Shown here piece after piece: positions 24,175-31,516 of a stretch of DNA of 64,000 nt (its first letter is position 1; the number at the start of each line of letters is the position of its first letter). The stretch is from contig JAJDZV010000009.1 of NCBI GenBank assembly GCA_022824465.1, forward strand, positions 241,034 to 305,033. The letters are read 5' to 3'. The stretch comes from Anaerolineae bacterium (GTDB taxonomy: Bacteria; Chloroflexota; Anaerolineae; Aggregatilineales; Phototrophicaceae). Below the pieces are notes generated by a model. The model worked only from the letters and a program-made list of their open reading frames with translations, made no database searches and was not told where the DNA came from. The position numbers and the translations under genes are program-made.

Positions 24175-24881
24175 TCGACGAACGCGCCATCATCGAAGTC
24201 GAGCGGCTGAGCAAGGTCTTTGGCTTGCTGCCGGCTTTGCAGAATCTCGACTTTACGGTTGCCCGGGGCGAGTTCGTCCTGCTGCTCGGCGCCAACGGCA
24301 GCGGCAAATCGACGCTCCTGCGGCTGCTCAGCGGCTTGAGCAAGCCCACGGCCGGCGCAATTCGCATCGGCGGCTGGGAAATGCCGCGCGAGGCGATGGC
24401 AATACGCCCGCATATCGGCTTGGTCGCGCATCGTCCCCTGCTATACGAAAATCTGACCGCGCGCGAGAATCTCTCGTTTTTCGGCAAGCTCTACGGCATT
24501 GAGGCGAACGAATGCGACGCCCGCAGCCAAGCCTTGCTCCAGCAGGTCGGCTTGTCCCGCCGAGCCGATAGCCTGGCGCGCGCCTTTTCCCGCGGGATGA
24601 AGCAGCGTTTGAGCATCGCCCGCGCCCTGCTGCATCAGCCCGATATCTTGCTGCTGGACGAGCCGTACAGCGGCCTCGACCAAGCGGCGGCTGAAGCCCT
24701 GGACGGCGCCCTGGCGACCGCGCGGCGGGAAGCGCGCACGATCATTCTCAGCACGCATCAACTGCAGCGTTTGCCTCAAAACGCGCAGCGTGCGCTCATC
24801 TTGTCGCGGGGCAAAGTCGCCTACGACGGCGTCGCGCGAGCGGGTGAAATGACCGCGATCTATCAAGCCGCCAGCGCATGA
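24171..24881 (+). CDS. ccmA: haem exporter ATP-binding protein CcmA
   Basis: The 236-residue ABC ATPase has Walker A GANGSGKST, signature FSRGMKQRLSIARAL, Walker B ILLLDEPYSGLD and the switch His in STHQL. Length matches CcmA. With CcmB and CcmC it drives release of haem-loaded CcmE. It overlaps its upstream and downstream neighbours by four bases each (ATGA), so it is within the ccm operon. The ABC family alone would not name it; the adjacent ccmB and ccmC do. Confidence 0.9.
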   Translation: MIDERAIIEVERLSKVFGLLPALQNLDFTVARGEFVLLLGANGSGKSTLLRLLSGLSKPTAGAIRIGGWEMPREAMAIRPHIGLVAHRPLLYENLTARENLSFFGKLYGIEANECDARSQALLQQVGLSRRADSLARAFSRGMKQRLSIARALLHQPDILLLDEPYSGLDQAAAEALDGALATARREARTIILSTHQLQRLPQNAQRALILSRGKVAYDGVARAGEMTAIYQAASA

Positions 24882-25549
24882 AGACCTCGTACGTCGCGGC
24901 GGTCCTCGCCATCGCCGGCAAAGACCTGCGCGTTGAATTGCGCTCGCGCGAGCTGCTCAGCCTGATGCTGATATTCGCGCTTCTGAGCATCCTGGTCTTT
25001 AGCTTCGCGCTGGAGCTGGATCGCGTGGCGCGCGAAGAGGCGGTCAGCGGCGTGCTCTGGGTGACGCTGATCTTCGCCAGCCTGCTGGGCTTGAACCGCA
25101 GCCTGGCGCAAGAATACGACCAGGGCAACCTCGATGCTTTGCTGCTGGCGCCGCTTTCGCGCACGGCGATCTTCATCGGCAAGTTCGCCGGCAACGCGCT
25201 CTTCACCGGGCTGGTCGCCTTGCTCCTTCTCCCGCTGATGACCGCGCTCTACGGCAAGAACATGCTGGATCCGCGCCTGGTTCTCACGACCCTGGTCGGC
25301 ATCGCCGGCTTCTGCGCGCTTGGCACGCTGATGGCCACGCTGACCGTGAAGACCCGGGCGCGCGAGGCGCTGCTGCCGGTCGCCATGATGCCCCTGGCGC
25401 TGCCCTTCCTGCTCACCGCCGTGCGCGCGACCAAGGGCATCCTGACAAACGCGACCGAATGGCAGGCGTGGTTTCAGTTGCTGGCCGGCGTCGCCCTCAT
25501 CTATCTGGTCTTGTGCCTGCTGCTATTTAGATTCGTCGTCGAAGAATGA
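24878..25549 (+). CDS. ccmB: haem exporter membrane protein CcmB
   Basis: The 223-residue protein has six membrane helices and the conserved CcmB opening pattern: IAGKDLRVELRSRELLSLML, then FASLLGLNRSLAQEYDQGNLDALLLAP. It is the permease partner of CcmA. The start overlaps the ccmA stop by four bases. About 110 bases separate it from ccmC; that gap contains a small hairpin. Confidence 0.92.
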   Translation: MKTSYVAAVLAIAGKDLRVELRSRELLSLMLIFALLSILVFSFALELDRVAREEAVSGVLWVTLIFASLLGLNRSLAQEYDQGNLDALLLAPLSRTAIFIGKFAGNALFTGLVALLLLPLMTALYGKNMLDPRLVLTTLVGIAGFCALGTLMATLTVKTRAREALLPVAMMPLALPFLLTAVRATKGILTNATEWQAWFQLLAGVALIYLVLCLLLFRFVVEE

Positions 25550-25575
25550 GATATCGCCGGCTCAGCGAGAGAAAA

Positions 25576-25610
25576 CTACAAACTTTGAGAAGGTTCTTGT
25601 AGACTTTTAT
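25576..25610 (+). other. hairpin between ccmB and ccmC
   Basis: CTACAA (25576-25581) and TTGTAG (25597-25602) flank a partly paired interior and are followed by ACTTTTATAG. It could be a weak terminator or an RNA processing point that adjusts ccmC level. Evidence is limited to the short inverted repeat. Confidence 0.3.
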
Positions 25611-25660
25611 AGATTTCAAATCGGCGTAACTTTCGAACGAATGAGTGCGAGGAGACGAGA

Positions 25661-26386
25661 TTGCCAGAAGCACACGAGTCGAAACCGATGCCGCGGCTCT
25701 TGCGCGCCTTGACTATCGCGACCGTCCTGGGCTTCGCCGCGACGCTCTACCTGGGCTTGTTCGCGGCCGGCACCGATATCCAGCAGGGCGCTGTGCAGCG
25801 GATATTCTACATTCACATGCCGGCCTTCTTCGGCGCCTTTACCGCCTTTGGCCTGTCTCTCTTCGGCGGCATTATGGTCTTGGCAGGCAAGAGCGCGGAC
25901 TGGGACAAGCTCGCGCTGGCCGGCGTCGAAGTCGGACTGGCTTTCGCGCTCATTAATCTGCTGACCGGCGCAATTTGGGCGCGGCCTATCTGGAACACCT
26001 GGTGGACCTGGGACCCGCGCCTGACCTCGGCCGCCATCATGTGCCTGACATACGCCGCCTACTTAATGCTGCGCGCCGGCTTCGACGATACTGAGCGCCG
26101 TCGCACATTCATGTCCGTTTACAGCATTCTCGGATTCGTTACCGTGCTGATTACGCTATTCATCATTCGCATTGTGCCCGAGACGATTCACCCGGTCATC
26201 GTCGGCGCCAGCCCGCAAAACGCTCAAGGAAGCTTTGAAGCGACCAGCGGCGTCATGCTCGCGCTCGCGCCCAGCCTGTTGCTCTGGTTGACGCTGATGC
26301 CAATCACGCTTATGTGGCATCGCTATCGATTGGAGGACCGCCTCGAATCGCTGAATCGCGCCAAGCTGAAAGCGCTGAGTGAATAA
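25661..26386 (+). CDS. ccmC: haem-handling membrane protein CcmC
   Basis: The 241-residue protein has six membrane helices and the WWD-type motif TWWTWDPRLTS between helices. Conserved His residues lie in FYIHMPAFF and ETIHPVIV on either side. This matches CcmC, which loads haem onto CcmE. The start is TTG, well supported by GAGGAG 8 bases upstream; no in-frame ATG is close. The next gene begins at the base after its stop. Confidence 0.92.
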   Translation: MPEAHESKPMPRLLRALTIATVLGFAATLYLGLFAAGTDIQQGAVQRIFYIHMPAFFGAFTAFGLSLFGGIMVLAGKSADWDKLALAGVEVGLAFALINLLTGAIWARPIWNTWWTWDPRLTSAAIMCLTYAAYLMLRAGFDDTERRRTFMSVYSILGFVTVLITLFIIRIVPETIHPVIVGASPQNAQGSFEATSGVMLALAPSLLLWLTLMPITLMWHRYRLEDRLESLNRAKLKALSE

Positions 26387-27256
26387 ATGACCGCGAGACT
26401 TCTCAAGGCATGCGCGCTAGTCTTTGTTTTACTGCTGGCGCTGGGCGGCGCAGCGGCGCAGGACTCTGTACAAACTGTGCCCTACCTGCAGACCAGCGGT
26501 TTCAACGTGCCCGTGCTCGCCGGCTGGGACAACCAGTCGACGGACGCGATAGCGCAGTTCTATTCGGCTGAATACAAGGCCACGATCCGCGCGCAGATTG
26601 TAGCGCTTGAAGATCCGCCGGCAGCCGCCCGAACGGTTCTAGCCAGTTGGCTTGACATCGAGACCGGACCGCCCGTCTACAATGGCAAAGTCAACCTGGC
26701 GGACGGGACCTGGCATGTGCTGGCATTCGACATCAACGCCGCGACCACGGCGTCGGTCATGGCGCGCCGGCACGGGCAAGGCTCGGTGGTCATCAGCTTT
26801 GTCGAGGCGGCGCCCGAGGCGCGCACGATGCTGCTGACCCTGGCGCAGACCGACGACGCCTTGAACACGGCCGCGCCCGAAATCGACCTCGCCCTGGACC
26901 CGTTCGCCGGTGTGGAACTGGCGCAACTGGATGACGCCGGCAACATCGACATGCCCAGCGGCCAATGGCAGGTCTACGAGCGCCCCCGGCTGCGCGCCCT
27001 GGGCATGGTCTTCGGCAACGACAGCTATATCGCGCTGCAAGAGGGCGAGCTTGGCAACCTCGCGGCGCTGGCGGATGCTTACAATCGCACCCTGCTCGGC
27101 TTCTTCGTCACGCCGGATAACTCGCTCTACCTGGCGCTGGGCTTGGCCGCCGCCTTCGCCGTCCTCGGTCTGCTTGTCCTCAGCTTCTTCTGGCGCTCGC
27201 GCGGTATCCAGCAGGAACTGGCGCTCATCGAGACGCTGACCAGCGACGAAGAGTGA
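26387..27256 (+). CDS. exported, membrane-anchored protein of unknown function
   Basis: The 289-residue protein has a signal peptide (ending near GGAAAQ, residue 25), an exterior alpha/beta domain of about 210 residues, a C-terminal membrane helix (about 244-266, LYLALGLAAAFAVLGLLVLS) and a short cytoplasmic tail. No Cys or haem motif is present. It starts immediately after the ccmC stop, so it is cotranscribed with the ccm genes. I do not recognise the fold. Confidence 0.65.
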   Translation: MTARLLKACALVFVLLLALGGAAAQDSVQTVPYLQTSGFNVPVLAGWDNQSTDAIAQFYSAEYKATIRAQIVALEDPPAAARTVLASWLDIETGPPVYNGKVNLADGTWHVLAFDINAATTASVMARRHGQGSVVISFVEAAPEARTMLLTLAQTDDALNTAAPEIDLALDPFAGVELAQLDDAGNIDMPSGQWQVYERPRLRALGMVFGNDSYIALQEGELGNLAALADAYNRTLLGFFVTPDNSLYLALGLAAAFAVLGLLVLSFFWRSRGIQQELALIETLTSDEE

Positions 27257-27367
27257 CGGCGCGCTGCCGGGCGCCTGCTCCTGCCGCTCCTGCCGCCATA
27301 CGCGCAACCATCACGTCGCATAGGCGTATACGGTATTGATGCCTGAAAGCAGCTGAGGAGCGATGCC

Positions 27368-27730
27368 ATGGCCGACGAGATGAATCCCCAACCGGATGCG
27401 CCGGATGACCACGCGGAGCAAACACCGTTGGAGCAATTCATTTTCCATCAGCGCCGCGGCCTGGAGGAATTCGGCAAGGCGATGGAGTCACTCTTGCCGC
27501 CCGGCTTTAAGGAACATACGCAGAAAGCCGGCAACGAATTCGCCACCGGTTTTCGTGTATTGATTGACGCCGCCATTGACGAGATCAAGAAAGCCAGCGA
27601 AATGGAAGACCCGGATGCCCAGCGCGCCGCCGAGCAAGAACGACAGGCGAGCGCCAACCTGGCCTCCGAAGACGATGAAGAGCGCGCCAGCAGCGGCAGC
27701 GGCAAAATCAGAGTCGAACTTGACGATTGA
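27368..27730 (+). CDS. small acidic hypothetical protein
   Basis: The 120-residue protein is hydrophilic with a central amphipathic helical region (FIFHQRRGLEEFGKAMESL, HTQKAGNEFATGFRVLIDAA) and disordered acidic ends. A TGAGGAGCG ribosome site lies at a good distance before the ATG. No family is recognised. It is separated by 111 bases from the ccm-linked gene and looks like a monocistronic cytosolic gene. Confidence 0.6.
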   Translation: MADEMNPQPDAPDDHAEQTPLEQFIFHQRRGLEEFGKAMESLLPPGFKEHTQKAGNEFATGFRVLIDAAIDEIKKASEMEDPDAQRAAEQERQASANLASEDDEERASSGSGKIRVELDD

Positions 27731-28064
27731 TCGCCGCCGTACCGCGTCGGACGCGTGCGATCTGCCCGCCCCCAATATCCATCGCCGCAATCTTATTCAA
27801 TGATGTACTTAACACCCGAAGTTATCTCATTGGTCCGTCTGGTTCGTCCAAGAGAACGATCCCGCTACCAATGAATTGCAATGCGTCAAGCGTGCCCAGC
27901 TACGCAGGCGGAATCGCCAATTCTCCCCCTTCAACTGCGAAACAGCCAACTCACAGCCAGAAGCCAGCGCCATTGCAACTTCGTGTCACCCCAGGCAACG
28001 CTTGTAGAGGCGAGTCAAGTCTCGTCCGCCAGCGCAATGCGCCTCACTATCCAGCGCTGTAATC
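27731..28064. other. intergenic region, no gene recognised
   Basis: This stretch separates two genes that converge on it. The frames that are open here show no ribosome sites and no recognisable protein. No clear hairpin with a T-run is seen. It may hold decayed coding sequence. Confidence 0.5.
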
Positions 28065-29261
28065 CTAAGACGCCTCTTCCTCGAAACGGATGTTTAGAAA
28101 CTTGTCCTCGAACTTCGCGCTGGTGATCTCAAGCGCCTGCAGCTCATTGGGCAAGACGATATTGCGCCGATACGGTCCCACGCTCAGGGTTATCTCTTCG
28201 CGCGACCGGTAGAGATCAAGCTGCTCCTTGCGCGCGAAACCGATGGGCACGCGCAGCATCCATTGCGAGGCGCCATCAAGTTTCTCGAGCTTATGCACCA
28301 CGCCGTCAAACATGCGCTCGGCCGGGTTGCGATCGCCGTACAGCTCATCTGCCAGCCGCCGCAGCATCTCCAACCCGCCGACTTCCTCGCCAAAGAGCGG
28401 CGCCTTGAGCAGGGGCAGGCTGCCGAAGGCTTCACCAATGAAGTCTATGTTGCGCGCTTGCCGCCTCTTCCAGACATCGAAGAAGGGATCCTGAATCTCG
28501 TCAGGGAAGACGCGGTTCACCAGGATGGCGTCTGTGGCGTAATCGTAGAGATTGAGATAGGTATACGTGCGCTGCGTCTCGCGGATGACCATACGCTCGG
28601 GATTCACCACCAACCGGATGCTGGCGCGCTCCGGATCGGTCAGCAAGTCGCGCACGCCATCCAGCGTGTCAAACAGCAGCTGCACCTGGTCCCAGGCGTT
28701 CTCGGCGATATCAATGCCGAGGTCGTTCCGTTTGCCCCGCGTGAATAACTTCTGCACCGGGCGGATGACGCTATCCAGACCGCGAGCGATGCGCATCAGC
28801 CGCTCAACCCACCAGCGCGTCACATCCGGCAGACTAAGCAAGCGGATGGTCTCGGCCGTGGGCGCGGCGTCTACGATCAGCACATCATATTCGCCGGCTT
28901 GAAAGTACTCGCTGATCCAAAGCAGCTGCGCGCCCTCTTCCAAGCCCGGGATAATCGTGACCTCGGCCGCGTTGACCTTGGCGATGCCCTCGCGATTGAA
29001 AAACGCGCCCAGATACTCCTGAATCTTGCCCCAATACTTCTGCATCGAATATCGCGTGTCGAGCTCCTGCGCCCACAGATTCTCCGCTATCTGCTGCGCC
29101 TCCGGACCGACCTCGACATCGAGCGCGTCGCCCAAGCTGTGCGCCGTATCGGTGCTGACCACAATCGTCCTCAGCCCCATTTCAGCGCAGCGCAGCGCCG
29201 TCGCCGCCGAGATGCTGGTCTTGCCGACTCCGCCCTTGCCCGTATGCACTATTACGCGCAT
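28065..29261 (-). CDS. ArsA/GET3-family anion-transporting ATPase
   Basis: The 398-residue protein has the deviant P-loop GKGGVGKTS (8-16), then TIVVSTDTAHSLGDAL, a switch-region stretch VLIVDAAPTAETIRLL and a LVVNPERMVIRET motif typical of the ArsA/GET3 ATPase class. It has one ATPase unit rather than the two of classic ArsA. The C-terminal part (about 310-398) has a small alpha-crystallin-like beta segment, seen in many bacterial ArsA-like proteins. No arsenic genes are nearby, so a role in protein targeting or another function is as likely as arsenite export. GAGGTGAG supports the ATG. Confidence 0.85.
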   Translation of the reverse strand: MRVIVHTGKGGVGKTSISAATALRCAEMGLRTIVVSTDTAHSLGDALDVEVGPEAQQIAENLWAQELDTRYSMQKYWGKIQEYLGAFFNREGIAKVNAAEVTIIPGLEEGAQLLWISEYFQAGEYDVLIVDAAPTAETIRLLSLPDVTRWWVERLMRIARGLDSVIRPVQKLFTRGKRNDLGIDIAENAWDQVQLLFDTLDGVRDLLTDPERASIRLVVNPERMVIRETQRTYTYLNLYDYATDAILVNRVFPDEIQDPFFDVWKRRQARNIDFIGEAFGSLPLLKAPLFGEEVGGLEMLRRLADELYGDRNPAERMFDGVVHKLEKLDGASQWMLRVPIGFARKEQLDLYRSREEITLSVGPYRRNIVLPNELQALEITSAKFEDKFLNIRFEEEAS

Positions 29262-29393
29262 CTACTCACCTCTGATTGTCGTGTCGTGTTTGATTCGTTA
29301 AGCTTGCCTTTCCCATACCAGTATACGCAGGACGACGCTGAAAGGTGCGTGAGAATTGCCAGCTAGCGGGCGCGAATCATCAAAAGATGGGGC

Positions 29394-29436
29394 TTGACAA
29401 GACTAGAACAAACAATCTACCCTCCCAAGGTTGACA
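29394..29436 (+). promoter_or_regulatory. candidate promoter region of the VOC gene
   Basis: Two exact TTGACA hexamers lie at 29394-29399 and 29431-29436. The first is followed at 18 bases by TACCCT, a poor -10. A strong AAGGAG ribosome site precedes the ATG at 29466. The promoter assignment is tentative. Confidence 0.35.
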
Positions 29437-29465
29437 ATATAACATCACAAAAAGGAGTGTAAACC

Positions 29466-29834
29466 ATGCGTCCGATAGTGCATGTCGAGATTGCATCGGC
29501 GGATAATGATGCGCAGAAGGCTTTTTATAGCGCGCTGCTAGGTTGGCAGGTGAACGAAGTCCCGATGGGCGACGACTTCACCTACACCATGTTCAACACC
29601 GGCGTCGATATGGGCGTGGCGCTCTCCGAAATTGGCGAAGGGATGAATCCCGGCGATGTCATCCTCTATTTCCACAGCGACGACCTGGACGCCGATATGG
29701 CGCGCGTCGAGGAGCTCGGCGGGCAGGTGATTCTGCCCCGGCAGGAAGTGCCGGGCTTCGGCGCGCTAGGCATGTTCCGCGACCCGACCGGCAATCGCGT
29801 CGCCTTCTGGCAAAGCGTCAATCCCGAGCAATAA
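29466..29834 (+). CDS. VOC family (glyoxalase/bleomycin-resistance fold) protein
   Basis: The 122-residue protein has two beta-alpha-beta-beta-beta modules: HVEIASADNDAQKAFYSALLGW and later DLDADMARVEELGGQVI, ending FGALGMFRDPTGNRVAFWQS. This is the single-domain vicinal oxygen chelate layout. The His5 or Glu7 of HVEI and a Glu or Gln in the second module may bind metal, but activity cannot be named. It is preceded by a strong AAGGAG site and stands alone, divergent from the ArsA-like gene. Confidence 0.85.
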   Translation: MRPIVHVEIASADNDAQKAFYSALLGWQVNEVPMGDDFTYTMFNTGVDMGVALSEIGEGMNPGDVILYFHSDDLDADMARVEELGGQVILPRQEVPGFGALGMFRDPTGNRVAFWQSVNPEQ

Positions 29835-30351
29835 ATGCGCGAGCGTCGCGTCCGCGCGGCAAGGCGCTGGCTACGACGGGCGACCTCCGCTGGTCGTCCG
29901 TCGCGCCTGTCCCGCTGGACCCGCGATGCGCTGAATGCATGCCCTCAGGCCGCCGACCAAAGTCTAATCAAACGCGACCATATAGTCGCCTGCTCTTGAT
30001 CGATCTATGCTACCGTCAACAACATGAACCTTCGATCGCTCGCCTGTATTCTCATCGGCCGTCAAGCCGCGCATAAGTCCAAACGCCGCGTCTGCCGCTT
30101 ATTCGCGCTTTTCCTGCCCGGGGGCCATCCCTCTCGATACTGTATCGATAGAGTAGCGCAATTCTGCCGCAATTTGCTCGTCCTTTTCCCTACGCCAGCC
30201 GGCCTTTTCCATGCTCTCTCCACCTTTTTCCATGCTCCGTCCGTCCTAAGCCATACGCGCCCGCTCCATTGCGATACCCATCCGGTCTATTATGGCGCCC
30301 GTTCAGTCTTTCTGGACCTTGGCTTCACTCCTGCCGGTCGGTAGATGAACC
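29835..30351. other. intergenic region with a palindrome, no gene recognised
   Basis: The 517-base stretch holds a GGGCGACC-type hairpin at 29874-29903 and a pyrimidine-rich part with two TTTTCCATGCTC copies near 30210 and 30230. The open frames present have no homology I can recognise. Nothing else is supported. Confidence 0.5.
29874..29903. repeat. GGGCGACC palindrome (hairpin), 12-bp arms
   Basis: CGACGGGCGACC (29874-29885) pairs with GGTCGTCCGTCG (29892-29903), with one G-T pair and loop TCCGCT. It lies about 40 bases after the VOC stop and shares its core with palindromes at 9973 and 54435. Confidence 0.6.
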
Positions 30352-31470
30352 ATGTCAGACTACCCTCGCTTGAAAGACATGATCAATCGCCAACTCGTCG
30401 AGCAGATCGCCGAACGCATTGCGCTCGTTCATCCGGCTTTCGGGCGCGACGGCTTTGTGAAAGCGGCCCTGGCGGATTTGGAAAGCCTGGAACTGAAGCA
30501 GCGCTTCGCCTGGATCGCTGACAAGCTGCGGGAACACTTGCCGGACGATTATCCGAAAGCGCTCGATATTCTGCTGCGGATTCTGGATGAGACCGACGGT
30601 CGCTTCGAGCCAATAGAAGACCCCGGCTTTCGCCTGCAGCCGATACCGACCTTCGTCTACCGGCATGGGCTGGAGCACCCGGAGGGGTCGCTGGACGCGA
30701 TGGCGGTCATTACGCGGCATACATCCTGCGAGGGCGCGATTCGCCCCTATATCATCCGATATCCGGCGGCGACCAAGGCGCGACTGCACCAATGGGCGTT
30801 GGAGGACAATGAACACGTCCGCCGCCTGGCCAGCGAAGGCAGCCGCCCGCGTTTGCCCTGGTGGAACCAGTTAACCGACTTGATCGCCGACCCATCGCCG
30901 TCGCTGGCGCTGCTGGACCACTTGAAAGACGATCCATCGCTCTACGTCCGGCGCTCGGTCGCCAATCACCTCAACGATATCGGCAAAGATCATCCGGCGC
31001 TGCTGCTGGAACGCATGGAAGCCTGGTCGCGAGACGCCGGCAAAGAGCGCCTCTGGCTCATCAAGCATGCCTTGCGCAGCCTGGTCAAGCAGGGCGACTT
31101 GCGCGCGCTGGCGATCCTCGGTTATGGCGAAGCGCAGGTCAGCTTAAGCGGCCTCGAGTTAAGGCCAGATGTACTGCAATATGGCAACAATCTCGAGTTC
31201 TCGTTCGAGCTGAGCAGCGCCGCCGAATCGACGCAGAATCTGCTGGTCGATTTTGTGATGCATTTCCGCAAGGCGAACGGAACCACCGCGCCCAAAGTCT
31301 TCAAGCTCAAAACGCTAAGCCTGGCGCCGGGCGCGAACGCGACGATTTCCAAGAGCCTGGCGATTCGTCCGATCTCCACTCGCCGGTATTATCCCGGGCG
31401 GCAACGGCTGGAGATTCAAGTCAACGGACGAATACTTGGCGGGCGCGACTTTGAACTTGTGATGGACTAG
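30352..31470 (+). CDS. AlkC/AlkD-like DNA alkylation repair protein with C-terminal Ig-like domain
   Basis: The 372-residue protein has an alpha-helical HEAT-repeat body (about 1-250; for example AVITRHTSCEGAIRPYIIRY, HVRRLASEGSRPRLPWW, YVRRSVANHLNDIGKDHP). The C-terminal part (about 260-372) is beta-rich and Ig-like. AlkC, unlike AlkD, has such a domain added to the HEAT body. The family excises alkylated bases (3-methyladenine type) without base flipping. Conserved Glu/Trp/Arg in ASEGSRPRLPWW match the ARP/lesion-facing region. The next gene starts 46 bases downstream, but no functional link is evident. Confidence 0.85.
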   Translation: MSDYPRLKDMINRQLVEQIAERIALVHPAFGRDGFVKAALADLESLELKQRFAWIADKLREHLPDDYPKALDILLRILDETDGRFEPIEDPGFRLQPIPTFVYRHGLEHPEGSLDAMAVITRHTSCEGAIRPYIIRYPAATKARLHQWALEDNEHVRRLASEGSRPRLPWWNQLTDLIADPSPSLALLDHLKDDPSLYVRRSVANHLNDIGKDHPALLLERMEAWSRDAGKERLWLIKHALRSLVKQGDLRALAILGYGEAQVSLSGLELRPDVLQYGNNLEFSFELSSAAESTQNLLVDFVMHFRKANGTTAPKVFKLKTLSLAPGANATISKSLAIRPISTRRYYPGRQRLEIQVNGRILGGRDFELVMD

Positions 31471-31516
31471 GCGCGCCGTTACACTCCGACAAACCGACGA
31501 GCCGGAGATACCTCCA

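Noticed and set aside
27727..28062. Plus-strand ORF after the small acidic gene
   Set aside because: No start site, no homology and a composition unlike protein; kept as intergenic.
29543..30344. Overlapping ORFs after and within the VOC gene
   Set aside because: The first is an out-of-frame shadow of VOC; the rest have no ribosome sites or known motifs.
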